DNA of 12,880 bases. Source: an uncultured Carnobacterium sp. (GTDB lineage: Bacteria; Bacillota; Bacilli; Lactobacillales; Aerococcaceae). The notes beneath the pieces are model-generated. The model was not told the origin of the DNA and searched no databases. It saw only the letters and a program-made list of their open reading frames with translations. Within the stretch, counting starts at the first letter, position 1; the number at the start of each line of letters is the position of its first letter. The stretch covers positions 1-12,880 of the forward strand of contig CAJPNA010000023.1 in the NCBI GenBank assembly GCA_905371865.1, read 5' to 3'. Positions 1 through 5,767 of the stretch are shown one piece after another. The translations under genes and the position numbers were made by a program.

Positions 1-3
1 TTA

Positions 4-507
4 TTAAGCTGCTGCGCCATCTTTTTGTTCTGCAACGGCTTTGATTGCCAATGCAGTGTTGCGAACTGGTGCTTGTAATACTGATAATAGCATTGAAAGT
101 AACCCTTCGCGGCTTGGTAGTTTTGCAAGAGCTTCGATTTCTTCTTTTGAAGAAACTTTACCCTCAACCACACCTGCTTTAATTTCTAAAGCTTCAACTT
201 TTTTAGCAAAGTCAGCTAAGATTTTAGCAGGAGCTACTACATCTTCGTTACTGAAAGCAACAGCTGATGGTCCTTTGAAAACGTCATCCATTCCTTCTAA
301 ACCAGCTTCTTTAGCTGCACGTGATAAAATGCTGTTTTTAACAACGGCAAATTGTACTCCAGCGTTACGTAATTCTGAACGTAGATTTGTAGCTTGTTCT
401 ACAGTAATTCCTAAATAGTCAACAACAACAACTGATGATGCGTTTTTGAACTGTTCAGCAACTTCTGCAACTTGTTGTGCTTTTTTAGCAATGATTGCTT
501 CACTCAT
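4..507 (-). CDS. rplJ: 50S ribosomal protein L10
   Basis: L10 forms the base of the ribosomal stalk, binds 23S rRNA near the L11 site and carries the L7/L12 dimers that recruit translation factors. The 167-residue product has the usual length and the typical N-terminal half, with VVVVDYLGITVEQATNLRSE near residues 26-45 and VVKNSILSRAAKEAG near 55-69. The C-terminal helix, which binds L12 in the family, follows, and the protein ends in alanines. The ATG is preceded by AGGAGGTG at 518-525, about 10 bases upstream, which fixes the start. Two TAA stops lie in tandem at 4-6 and 1-3. The gene has its own promoter and an L10-type leader (see 526-649), so the L10-L12 complex probably represses it. 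rplL is expected immediately past the left edge but is not visible. Confidence 0.98.
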   Translation of the reverse strand: MSEAIIAKKAQQVAEVAEQFKNASSVVVVDYLGITVEQATNLRSELRNAGVQFAVVKNSILSRAAKEAGLEGMDDVFKGPSAVAFSNEDVVAPAKILADFAKKVEALEIKAGVVEGKVSSKEEIEALAKLPSREGLLSMLLSVLQAPVRNTALAIKAVAEQKDGAAA

Positions 508-525
508 CTTCGTTTTTCACCTCCT

Positions 526-649
526 GAAATTTAGGTAGGGCATAAAAAAACTCTATGCCCACAAAGACACAGAGAAATAAGATCAACTTGTTCTCCCTCG
601 GTAGGATATTAAGGCTAACGCCCCCTACTGTCTTCGGTCGCATTCAACT
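526..649 (-). promoter_or_regulatory. L10 leader RNA (autoregulatory, upstream of rplJ)
   Basis: This is the untranslated leader of rplJ. Read on the minus strand it contains CCGAAGACAGTAGG, then TTAATATCCTACCGAGG. I recognise this as the core of the L10 leader found in Firmicutes and other bacteria, where the L10(L12)4 complex binds and lowers rplJ-rplL expression. The CCTAC/GTAGG helix is formed by 601-605 and 624-628. An attenuator hairpin follows at 544-574. The motif assignment is from memory of the family; regulation is inferred from it. Confidence 0.9.
544..574 (-). terminator. attenuator hairpin in the L10 leader
   Basis: On the minus strand CTCTGTG (574-568) pairs over 7 bp with CATAGAG (557-551), allowing one G-U pair. 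Seven U residues (550-544) follow directly. It lies between the promoter and rplJ, so it can act as a transcription attenuator. Its 3' arm also belongs to a competing hairpin, GGGCATA (560-554) with TATGCCC (544-538), which can form only in read-through RNA. Confidence 0.8.
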
Positions 650-655
650 TTTATT

Positions 656-684
656 AGTTTACATGATTAACTCTTCATTGTCAA
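656..684 (-). promoter_or_regulatory. sigma-A-type promoter for rplJ
   Basis: On the minus strand a perfect TTGACA -35 box (679-684) is separated by 17 bases from TAAACT (656-661). Transcription would start near 649, giving a leader of about 140 bases. The promoter lies downstream of the rplA terminator, so rplJ is a unit separate from rplK-rplA. Confidence 0.85.
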
Positions 685-698
685 CAAAAAACACTAAT

Positions 699-727
699 AA
701 AAAAGAACCAAGCACTTGGCCTGGTTC
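699..727 (-). terminator. terminator after rplA
   Basis: On the minus strand GAACCA (727-722) pairs with TGGTTC (710-705), followed by TTTTTT (704-699). It begins 14 bases after the rplA stop codon. It probably ends the rplK-rplA transcript before the rplJ promoter. Confidence 0.8.
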
Positions 728-740
728 ATTCATTTTTAAA

Positions 741-1430
741 TTATAGAGAAGCTACGTCTACTTTAACCCCAGGGCCGAAAGTAGTTGTCACAGCAACGTT
801 ACGTACGTATTGACCTTTAACTGTAGCAGGTTTGATACGTAATAATGTTTCGTGAATTGTTTTGAAGTTTTCTACTAATTTTTCATCTGAGAATGAAACT
901 TTACCGATTGGAACGTGGATGTTACCAGCTTTGTCAACACGGTAAGTTACTTTACCAGCTTTGATTTCTTCAACAGCTTTTGTTACGTCCATTGTAACAG
1001 TACCTGTTTTAGGGTTTGGCATTAAGCCTTTAGGTCCTAATACACGACCTAAACGACCAACTTCACCCATCATGTCAGGTGTTGCAACGATAACGTCGAA
1101 CTCAAACCATCCGCCTTGGATTTTTTGAGCTAATTCGCTGTCACCAACGTAGTCTGCACCAACTGCTTCAGCTTCTTTAGCTTTTTCACCTTTTGCGAAT
1201 ACTAATACGCGTTGAGTTTTACCAGTTCCGTTTGGAAGTACAACTGCTCCACGTAATTGTTGGTCAGCTTTCTTTGGATCTAAACCTAAACGGTATGCAA
1301 CTTCTACAGATGCATCAAATTTAGCGAAATCTGTTTCTTTTGCTAATGCGATTGCTTCTTGAACTGAGTAAGCTTTAGAAGAATCGATTTTTTTAGCGGC
1401 TTCTAAATATTTTTTGCTTTTCTTTGCCAT
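741..1430 (-). CDS. rplA: 50S ribosomal protein L1
   Basis: L1 binds helices 76-78 of 23S rRNA, forms the L1 stalk that helps move deacylated tRNA out of the E site, and in bacteria represses its own operon by binding mRNA. The 229-residue product is the standard length. It shows the family signature around GRVLGPKGLMPNPKTGT (near residues 130-146) and ends in the usual TTTFGPGVKVD segment. The ATG is preceded by AGGAGG at 1441-1446, 10 bases upstream. rplK lies 101 bases upstream and a terminator follows. An L1-site-like RNA hairpin lies directly before the ribosome binding site (1451-1479), which fits feedback control by L1 itself. Confidence 0.98.
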   Translation of the reverse strand: MAKKSKKYLEAAKKIDSSKAYSVQEAIALAKETDFAKFDASVEVAYRLGLDPKKADQQLRGAVVLPNGTGKTQRVLVFAKGEKAKEAEAVGADYVGDSELAQKIQGGWFEFDVIVATPDMMGEVGRLGRVLGPKGLMPNPKTGTVTMDVTKAVEEIKAGKVTYRVDKAGNIHVPIGKVSFSDEKLVENFKTIHETLLRIKPATVKGQYVRNVAVTTTFGPGVKVDVASL

Positions 1431-1450
1431 TGTATAATTTCCTCCTATTG

Positions 1451-1510
1451 TGTGGTTTTAACGGTTTTACCTCCCACAAAGTCCATGAGTGAAACACTCG
1501 TGCTAGGGAC
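1451..1510 (-). promoter_or_regulatory. putative L1-binding mRNA site between rplK and rplA
   Basis: On the minus strand UGUGG (1478-1474) pairs with CCACA (1455-1451). The 5' side then has GA and a short GGU/ACC inner stem, and the 3' side has an asymmetric GUUAAAA loop. From memory, the E. coli 23S L1 site (helix 76) has GGUGG-GA-GGCU on one strand and CC-UUGAAAUA-CCACC on the other, the same pattern. The site ends four bases before the rplA Shine-Dalgarno sequence, so bound L1 could block initiation. A second hairpin lies just upstream: GUCC (1510-1507) pairs with GGAC (1484-1481) around an inner GAGTG/CACTC stem, and may stack on it. The same motif recurs before rplK at 1986-2021. Confidence 0.65.
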
Positions 1511-1531
1511 TTTTGGAAGCTGCATTTGTTT

Positions 1532-1957
1532 TTAGCCTTCTACTACAAATCCCATTGAACGGGCTGTACCTTCGACCATGCGCATAGCAGCTTCTACGTC
1601 TGCTGCATTTAAGTCAGGTGCTTTTAATTCAGCAATTTCTCTAACTTGATCACGAGTTACAGTAGCAACTTTTTTCTTATTTGGTTCGCCTGAACCTTTT
1701 TCAACTTTAGCAGCTTTCTTTAATAATACTGCTGCTGGTGGTGTTTTACAGATGAAGTCGAATGAACGGTCTTCATAAACTGAAATCACAACCGGAATGA
1801 TTAAACCTGCTTGGTCAGCTGTACGAGCATTGAATTCTTTACAGAATCCCATGATGTTCACTTGTGCTTGACCTAAAGCTGGACCTACTGGTGGAGCTGG
1901 AGTTGCTTTACCTGCAGGAATTTGTAATTTAACTAGTTTTACAACTTTTTTAGCCAC
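1532..1957 (-). CDS. rplK: 50S ribosomal protein L11
   Basis: L11 binds the GTPase-associated region of 23S rRNA and helps couple factor GTP hydrolysis and the stringent response to ribosome state. The 141-residue product is the normal length. It has the proline-rich N-terminal motif PAPPVGPALGQAQVNIMGFC near residues 20-39 and the C-terminal RNA-binding end with GTARSMGF near 130-137. The start codon is GTG: AAGGAGG (1967-1973) lies 9 bases upstream. A nearer ATG at 1962-1964 is out of frame, only two bases from that site, and reaches a stop after four codons. The gene is first in the rplK-rplA unit, with a promoter at 2056-2084 and an L1-like site in its leader. Confidence 0.97.
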   Translation of the reverse strand: MAKKVVKLVKLQIPAGKATPAPPVGPALGQAQVNIMGFCKEFNARTADQAGLIIPVVISVYEDRSFDFICKTPPAAVLLKKAAKVEKGSGEPNKKKVATVTRDQVREIAELKAPDLNAADVEAAMRMVEGTARSMGFVVEG

Positions 1958-1985
1958 GAGACATTACCTCCTTGATTGTTTCGTG

Positions 1986-2021
1986 CGTGGTTTAATGGAG
2001 ATGAAGATTTCTCCTCCCACG
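1986..2021 (-). promoter_or_regulatory. putative L1-binding mRNA site in the rplK leader
   Basis: On the minus strand CGUGG (2021-2017) pairs with CCACG (1990-1986). Inside this, after GA on the 5' side, GGAGA (2014-2010) pairs with UCUCC (2001-1997). The 3' side carries AUUAAA, giving an asymmetric internal loop. The pattern GUGG-GA-GG...CC-NUUAAA-CCAC matches the site before rplA and resembles the L1 site of 23S rRNA as I remember it. L1 repression of the L11 operon through a leader site is established in E. coli; its operation here is inferred from the shape. Confidence 0.72.
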
Positions 2022-2033
2022 GTGTTCCGATAT

Positions 2034-2049
2034 GTGCATTTTCATGCAC
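2034..2049 (-). promoter_or_regulatory. 5'-terminal hairpin of the rplK transcript
   Basis: On the minus strand GUGCAU (2049-2044) pairs perfectly with AUGCAC (2039-2034) around a GAAA tetraloop. From the -10 box the predicted transcription start is near 2049, so this hairpin would sit at the extreme 5' end of the mRNA. Such hairpins can protect mRNA from 5'-end-dependent decay; that role is inference. Confidence 0.6.
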
Positions 2050-2055
2050 TTTGGT

Positions 2056-2084
2056 ATTATATCAAAACTTAATTTGCAATGCAA
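2056..2084 (-). promoter_or_regulatory. sigma-A-type promoter for rplK-rplA
   Basis: On the minus strand TTGCAT (2079-2084) is followed after 17 bases by a perfect TATAAT (2056-2061). The predicted start near 2049 gives a leader of about 92 bases that holds the 5' hairpin and the L1-like site. Confidence 0.85.
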
Positions 2085-2123
2085 TCTTTATAGTTCCCTC
2101 TTCTGTAAAAAAACTTACGTTGG

Positions 2124-2319
2124 TCTTACAAACCACTTCCAATCCTTGCGGATTGTTTTATAACCACTGCATAGGTGCACCGGATTGAGCCTTTCGTCTC
2201 AATTCCTACCAAGCTTCAAACTGACTCTACGGGTTTCACCCTAGTGTCAGTAATTCACATTGGTTGCTATCCCCCAATGCTGTGGTTATAAAATCCGCAA
2301 GTTTTCGTGGTTTGTAAGA
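2124..2319 (-). ncRNA. structured inverted-repeat element, candidate ncRNA or MITE-like repeat
   Basis: I do not recognise this 196-bp element. Its ends are perfect 13-bp inverted repeats (2124-2136 and 2307-2319). Inside them a second stem pairs 2282-2301 with 2145-2167: 20 bp with a 3-base bulge. The enclosed 114 bases contain three hairpins on the minus strand. The first is CAUUGG/CCAAUG (2274-2279 with 2258-2263). The second is CUGAC/GUCAG with inner CUA/UAG and GGGU/ACCC (2221-2250). The third is AUUGAG/CUCAAU with a C-GAAA-G cap (2184-2203). An alternative hairpin, CAAUCC-GCAA-GGAUUG (2140-2155), competes with the outer half of the second stem. GNRA loops occur only when read on the minus strand, which suggests that strand is the RNA. 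A run of seven U lies at 2113-2107. No clear promoter was found upstream. It could be a small RNA, a BOX-like repeat or a MITE. Confidence 0.55.
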
Positions 2320-2479
2320 AAATGGGATTTTTTTGCAAAAAGTGAAGGGCTAGAAATCGCGGTACAATGGGATTTGTGCCAAAAGATGAAAATGACATGT
2401 CGGTGCCTATAACGGCCTCCCGTGCTGCGGAAACGGCATAAGGACGGGGGTTGTGCAGAGAATGTGAGGTGCTTATGAA
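2320..2479. other. intergenic stretch without a supported gene
   Basis: No credible gene, ribosome binding site or promoter was found on either strand. The 10-base string AATGGGATTT occurs twice (2321-2330 and 2366-2375). The second copy lies in a possible plus-strand hairpin, GGTACAA/TTGTGCC (2361-2380, with one G-U pair). A weaker GC-rich hairpin can form around 2415-2450. The open frames crossing this region run into the methyltransferase gene or the repeat and look accidental. Confidence 0.4.
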
Positions 2480-2519
2480 AACTGCCCAAAATTCACTTAT
2501 AAGTGAATTTCGGGCAGTT
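2480..2519 (-). terminator. terminator after the methyltransferase gene
   Basis: AACTGCCC (2480-2487) and GGGCAGTT (2512-2519) form the base of a long hairpin that continues as AAATTCACTT/AAGTGAATTT, about 18 bp in all with one mismatch. It begins three bases after the gene's stop. On the minus strand only a short T run follows, so it may act as a terminator or as a 3' stabilising hairpin. Confidence 0.75.
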
Positions 2520-2522
2520 GTG

Positions 2523-3716
2523 CTAGTTGTTAAATTCAATAGAGAAAACTTTGAGGTAATCGCTTAGAGGTGTAGCCGCTGGAACTGCAAAATCACTTGG
2601 TAAGCCTTTCTTCAAGACAATACGATAGCGACGATTGCCGTCTACTTCACGAATCCCCTGTTCAATCATTTGTTGGAATTGAGATTCACTTACATTCGCT
2701 GCGTTAGTAGATAACACAAGCGTGCCTTTTGGTGCGACTAATGGTGTAATTTGTGCTACTAATTTCCCGTAATCTTTTGCTACAGAGAATGTACGCTTCT
2801 TCGTACGTGCAAAGCTTGGTGGATCCACCACGACCGTATCAAATGTCAACTGTTTCTTCAATGCGTATTTGAAATAATCAAAAACGTCCATGACGTAGAT
2901 TTGTTGTGTCTCAGGGTCAATACCGTTGACTGCGAATTGTTCTTTTGTTTTCTCCAGGCTACGATTTGCGACATCCACACTCGTTGTTTTAGTCGCTCCT
3001 CCCATCGCTGCAGCTACAGAAAAAGCACCGGTGTAACTAAATGTATTTAATACGGTTCTTCCGGCACTGTAGCGCTGACGGATGGTTTCTCGGACTTCTC
3101 TTTGGTCCAAAAAGATACCGGTCATTAGTCCTTCGTTCATATAAGTCGCGTATTTCACGCCATTTTCTAATACAATCAGTGGTTCTGGCGCTTCTGTCCC
3201 ACCGACAAACCTACTCTCTAGTAAATCCGCTTCATTTTTAAAACGAATCTTTTCGTAGACACCTTTGACACCTTCAAAGGTCCCAAGCGCCTGCGTTAAA
3301 ATCAGATTACGGAAATGATACACGCCCTCGCTGTACCAAGAAACGACAATAAACCCGTCATACCAGTCGATTGTCACTCCGCCAAAGCCATCACCTTCCC
3401 CATTAAAGAGACGAAATGCTGTCGTATCCTCAGAATGCAGGAGGGAACGGCGATTCTCGAAGGCGGTTTTGAAGATGCCGTTAAAGAACGCATCATCCAA
3501 CGTTTCGTCTTCCTCGCGGCTATAGACCCACGCAACTCCCTTATTTTGGAATCCGACATACGCCATTCCTAAGAATCGATGTTGTTGGTCAACAACTTTT
3601 ACTACTTCGCCTTCATCTGCGTGAAGTTCTTGCGCAAGGTCCATCTGACTAATCAGTGGGCTTCCTTTTTTGATGCTGGATGCCGCTTTGCTTTTTACTA
3701 CAATCATTCCCGTCAT
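2523..3716 (-). CDS. RlmI-like class I SAM-dependent rRNA methyltransferase
   Basis: This belongs to the RlmI/YwbD family, a PUA-type RNA-binding N-terminus followed by a Rossmann methyltransferase domain. The 397 residues match the length of E. coli RlmI (396), which makes m5C1962 in 23S rRNA. Residues 1-75 fit the PUA domain. NTFSYTGAFSVAAAMGGA (224-241) is the SAM-binding motif, D248 is the likely SAM acidic residue, and VVDPPSF (296-302) is motif IV. The protein contains no cysteine. Where E. coli RlmI, as I recall it, has SCSGL, this one has LSTNAANVS (335-343), so the m5C mechanism may not apply and the exact product is uncertain. The ATG overlaps the upstream VanZ stop by one base (TAATG), with GGAGG about 9 bases before it, indicating coupled translation. 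It is last in the two-component operon. A start at Met4 is possible. Confidence 0.85.
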   Translation of the reverse strand: MTGMIVVKSKAASSIKKGSPLISQMDLAQELHADEGEVVKVVDQQHRFLGMAYVGFQNKGVAWVYSREEDETLDDAFFNGIFKTAFENRRSLLHSEDTTAFRLFNGEGDGFGGVTIDWYDGFIVVSWYSEGVYHFRNLILTQALGTFEGVKGVYEKIRFKNEADLLESRFVGGTEAPEPLIVLENGVKYATYMNEGLMTGIFLDQREVRETIRQRYSAGRTVLNTFSYTGAFSVAAAMGGATKTTSVDVANRSLEKTKEQFAVNGIDPETQQIYVMDVFDYFKYALKKQLTFDTVVVDPPSFARTKKRTFSVAKDYGKLVAQITPLVAPKGTLVLSTNAANVSESQFQQMIEQGIREVDGNRRYRIVLKKGLPSDFAVPAATPLSDYLKVFSIEFNN

Positions 3717-4327
3717 TATTTTTTCCTCCGCTTCTTAACCATCCGATACAAGAGGAAGCCTAGCCAACTTCCAAGTACATTACAAATAATGTCATCAATA
3801 TGGCTAACTCCTGTATAAAATATAAACTGTGCAAACTCGATGAAAAACGAGGTCAAGAACCCGTATTTCAGCGAGCGTGATTCTCCTTTTTTACTTCCAT
3901 ACAACATCCCGCAGAAGAATCCTAGCGGCATAAACCAGACAATATTTCCTACTACATTATAATACGCCGCAAATATAGACCCTTGCATAAAGAGTTTGAT
4001 ACTATCCACAAACGGAACCCACATAATATCCGATAGTGGATGGACGACAATTTTCACAGCAAAAGATTCGTCCAAATTTCTAAAAATCGTCACCTGAGAA
4101 AGTAGGATTAAATAGAAGATAAATAAATTGCGATAGAGTTCCCATTTCCACACAATTCGTTTTCTTTTTCTAAATAATAAAGAAATAGACCAAACGATCA
4201 ACCATCCTATAAATAAGACGATAGCGTGGTCTAAGCTAAAAATAAACAAACGAACAAGTGGGAGATGGTTCACTCGGTCCGCAAAAATCTCTACTATCCA
4301 TCGATAGAATGGACCTAATAAATACAT
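3716..4327 (-). CDS. VanZ-family membrane protein
   Basis: The 203-residue protein is an integral membrane protein with about five hydrophobic segments, near residues 27-52, 67-82, 98-114, 121-143 and 155-196. It shows the VanZ-like pattern: NVVGNIVWFMPLGF (124-137), then FFIEFAQ (161-167) and HIDDIICNVLGSWLGF (176-191) with the conserved acidic pair and asparagine. Members of this family give low-level teicoplanin or lipoglycopeptide resistance in some species, but most have no known function, and no substrate is inferred here. The start is fixed by AAGGAGG six bases before the ATG. It lies 27 bases downstream of the sensor kinase and overlaps the methyltransferase by one base. The C-terminus is basic (KKRRKK), suggesting it faces the cytoplasm. 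Confidence 0.88.
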   Translation of the reverse strand: MYLLGPFYRWIVEIFADRVNHLPLVRLFIFSLDHAIVLFIGWLIVWSISLLFRKRKRIVWKWELYRNLFIFYLILLSQVTIFRNLDESFAVKIVVHPLSDIMWVPFVDSIKLFMQGSIFAAYYNVVGNIVWFMPLGFFCGMLYGSKKGESRSLKYGFLTSFFIEFAQFIFYTGVSHIDDIICNVLGSWLGFLLYRMVKKRRKK

Positions 4328-4354
4328 GGTCTTCCTCCTTGTTCGTTTTTCAAT

Positions 4355-5764
4355 CTATGATAATTCCGGTTCTCCAGGGAACACCACTCTAAATGTGGTT
4401 CCTTGACCAATTTCACTACGTACAGAAATTTTACCGTGGTGACTATCCACTAGCGATTTGACAATGGCCAGCCCTAGTCCGCTTTCTCCATATTTCGTGC
4501 TCTTTCTGGAGACATCTGCTTTATAGAATCGTTCCCAGATTTCATTAATTTCTCTCTTATCAATCCCAATTCCCGTATCCGAAATTTCAACAATGGCTTT
4601 TTTACCATCGTTCCAAGCTTTTACCACGATTTGTCCATCATCGGTAAACTGGTTCGCATTTTTCGTAATATTCACCAAAATTTGTACAAAACGGTCATAA
4701 TCCGCATATACACTGAACTCAGAATCACATTCATAAGAGATTTCATTATTTTTCACTTTAGTCAGTGCTTGCATTTGTTCCACAACCGCTCGGATAGCTC
4801 CAAGGCCTGCAAAACGATGTTGCACCAGTACAATTTGGTTCGAACGAATTTTCTCATAGTCCAGATTTTCATTAACCAGTCGAATCAATCGTTGCGTTTC
4901 ACTTGAAATGAGTTCGAGCGAACGTCCTCTTCTAGATTCTGGAACCATATTGTATTTCAAGCCATCTAATAAGCCGTTCATCGTTGTTAGGGGTGTTCTC
5001 ATTTCATGAGCTACGTCCATCATAAATTGCCTACGAACATTTTCTTGTCGCTCGACTTCTTGTTCCATTTCACGTAAGGAACGCGCCATGTTATTAAAGT
5101 CTAGCATCAATTCGTCAAACTCATCTTGACTATCGACTTTGAGTTGGACATCAAAGTCCCCTTCAGCAATTTTATTAGTGGCTTGACGTAGTTTATTAAT
5201 GCGTCTGTTTTGATAGTTTGCAAAAATAAAGCTCATCAATATCCCTATAATTCCTGCGGCACTAAACGCGATAAACATCGAATTTCTGAGTTCTCTTACC
5301 TCTGTTTGGATACGACTGAGAGGACTCGCTAATGCGACATATCCTTTATATTGCTTTCCTTTAATAATCGGATAATAAACGGTCAATAAATTTTCTACAG
5401 AATCTCCTGTGAAATCCATTTGAACCTCTTTTAAGTTAATGGCAGAGCCATTTTTTAGGTGAGTTAACTCCTCTTCCGTTAACGAATTTTCACTAGCAGG
5501 ATGTTTCGATGGAAAAGTCATGTTGTTTTTTTCGTCAAAAATCGCAATAGTTACATTTTCTTCTTTTAAAGTCGTCCCTATTTTTTGAATATCCGTATAG
5601 CTCATCTCAGAATCAATAATCCCTTTGGCATAAGATTGCAATTGCTGCGACCTTTGGGTGTAGATATTATTGCTCATTACATTATAAAAAAGAATCCCAC
5701 AAGCAACAATGGTTATCAATACAACGGATAAGAACCCCAATAGTTGTTGATAAAAGTACTTCAT
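4355..5764 (-). CDS. two-component sensor histidine kinase
   Basis: This is a membrane sensor kinase of the HAMP-HisKA class, expected to phosphorylate the regulator encoded just upstream. Over 469 residues it has a first membrane segment near 8-29, an extracellular sensor region of about 130 residues (31-160) with no domain I recognise, and a second membrane segment near 163-183. HAMP follows (about 185-237), then HisKA with VAHEMRTPLT and His253. The ATPase domain has an N box around N365-N371, DTGIGI (396-401) and GESGLGLAIVK (426-436). All catalytic motifs are intact. The gene begins three bases after the regulator's stop and has only a weak ribosome binding site, so translation is probably coupled. 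The signal is unknown; the VanZ gene downstream hints at envelope stress or antibiotics, which is inference. Confidence 0.95.
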   Translation of the reverse strand: MKYFYQQLLGFLSVVLITIVACGILFYNVMSNNIYTQRSQQLQSYAKGIIDSEMSYTDIQKIGTTLKEENVTIAIFDEKNNMTFPSKHPASENSLTEEELTHLKNGSAINLKEVQMDFTGDSVENLLTVYYPIIKGKQYKGYVALASPLSRIQTEVRELRNSMFIAFSAAGIIGILMSFIFANYQNRRINKLRQATNKIAEGDFDVQLKVDSQDEFDELMLDFNNMARSLREMEQEVERQENVRRQFMMDVAHEMRTPLTTMNGLLDGLKYNMVPESRRGRSLELISSETQRLIRLVNENLDYEKIRSNQIVLVQHRFAGLGAIRAVVEQMQALTKVKNNEISYECDSEFSVYADYDRFVQILVNITKNANQFTDDGQIVVKAWNDGKKAIVEISDTGIGIDKREINEIWERFYKADVSRKSTKYGESGLGLAIVKSLVDSHHGKISVRSEIGQGTTFRVVFPGEPELS

Positions 5765-5767
5765 CGA

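Noticed and set aside
1950..1964. Four-codon ATG reading frame overlapping the rplK start
   Set aside because: It lies only two bases from the Shine-Dalgarno sequence, too close for efficient use; the GTG start at 1957 has normal spacing. I treat it as chance.
2124..2319. Known riboswitch, T-box, RNase P RNA, SRP RNA or group II intron domain V
   Set aside because: None of the conserved cores I know for these classes is present, and the element is not in a leader position for a downstream gene.
2267..2539. A 90-residue open frame on the minus strand
   Set aside because: It runs from inside the methyltransferase 3' end through its terminator into the structured element, has no ribosome binding site and no family resemblance. 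It looks accidental.
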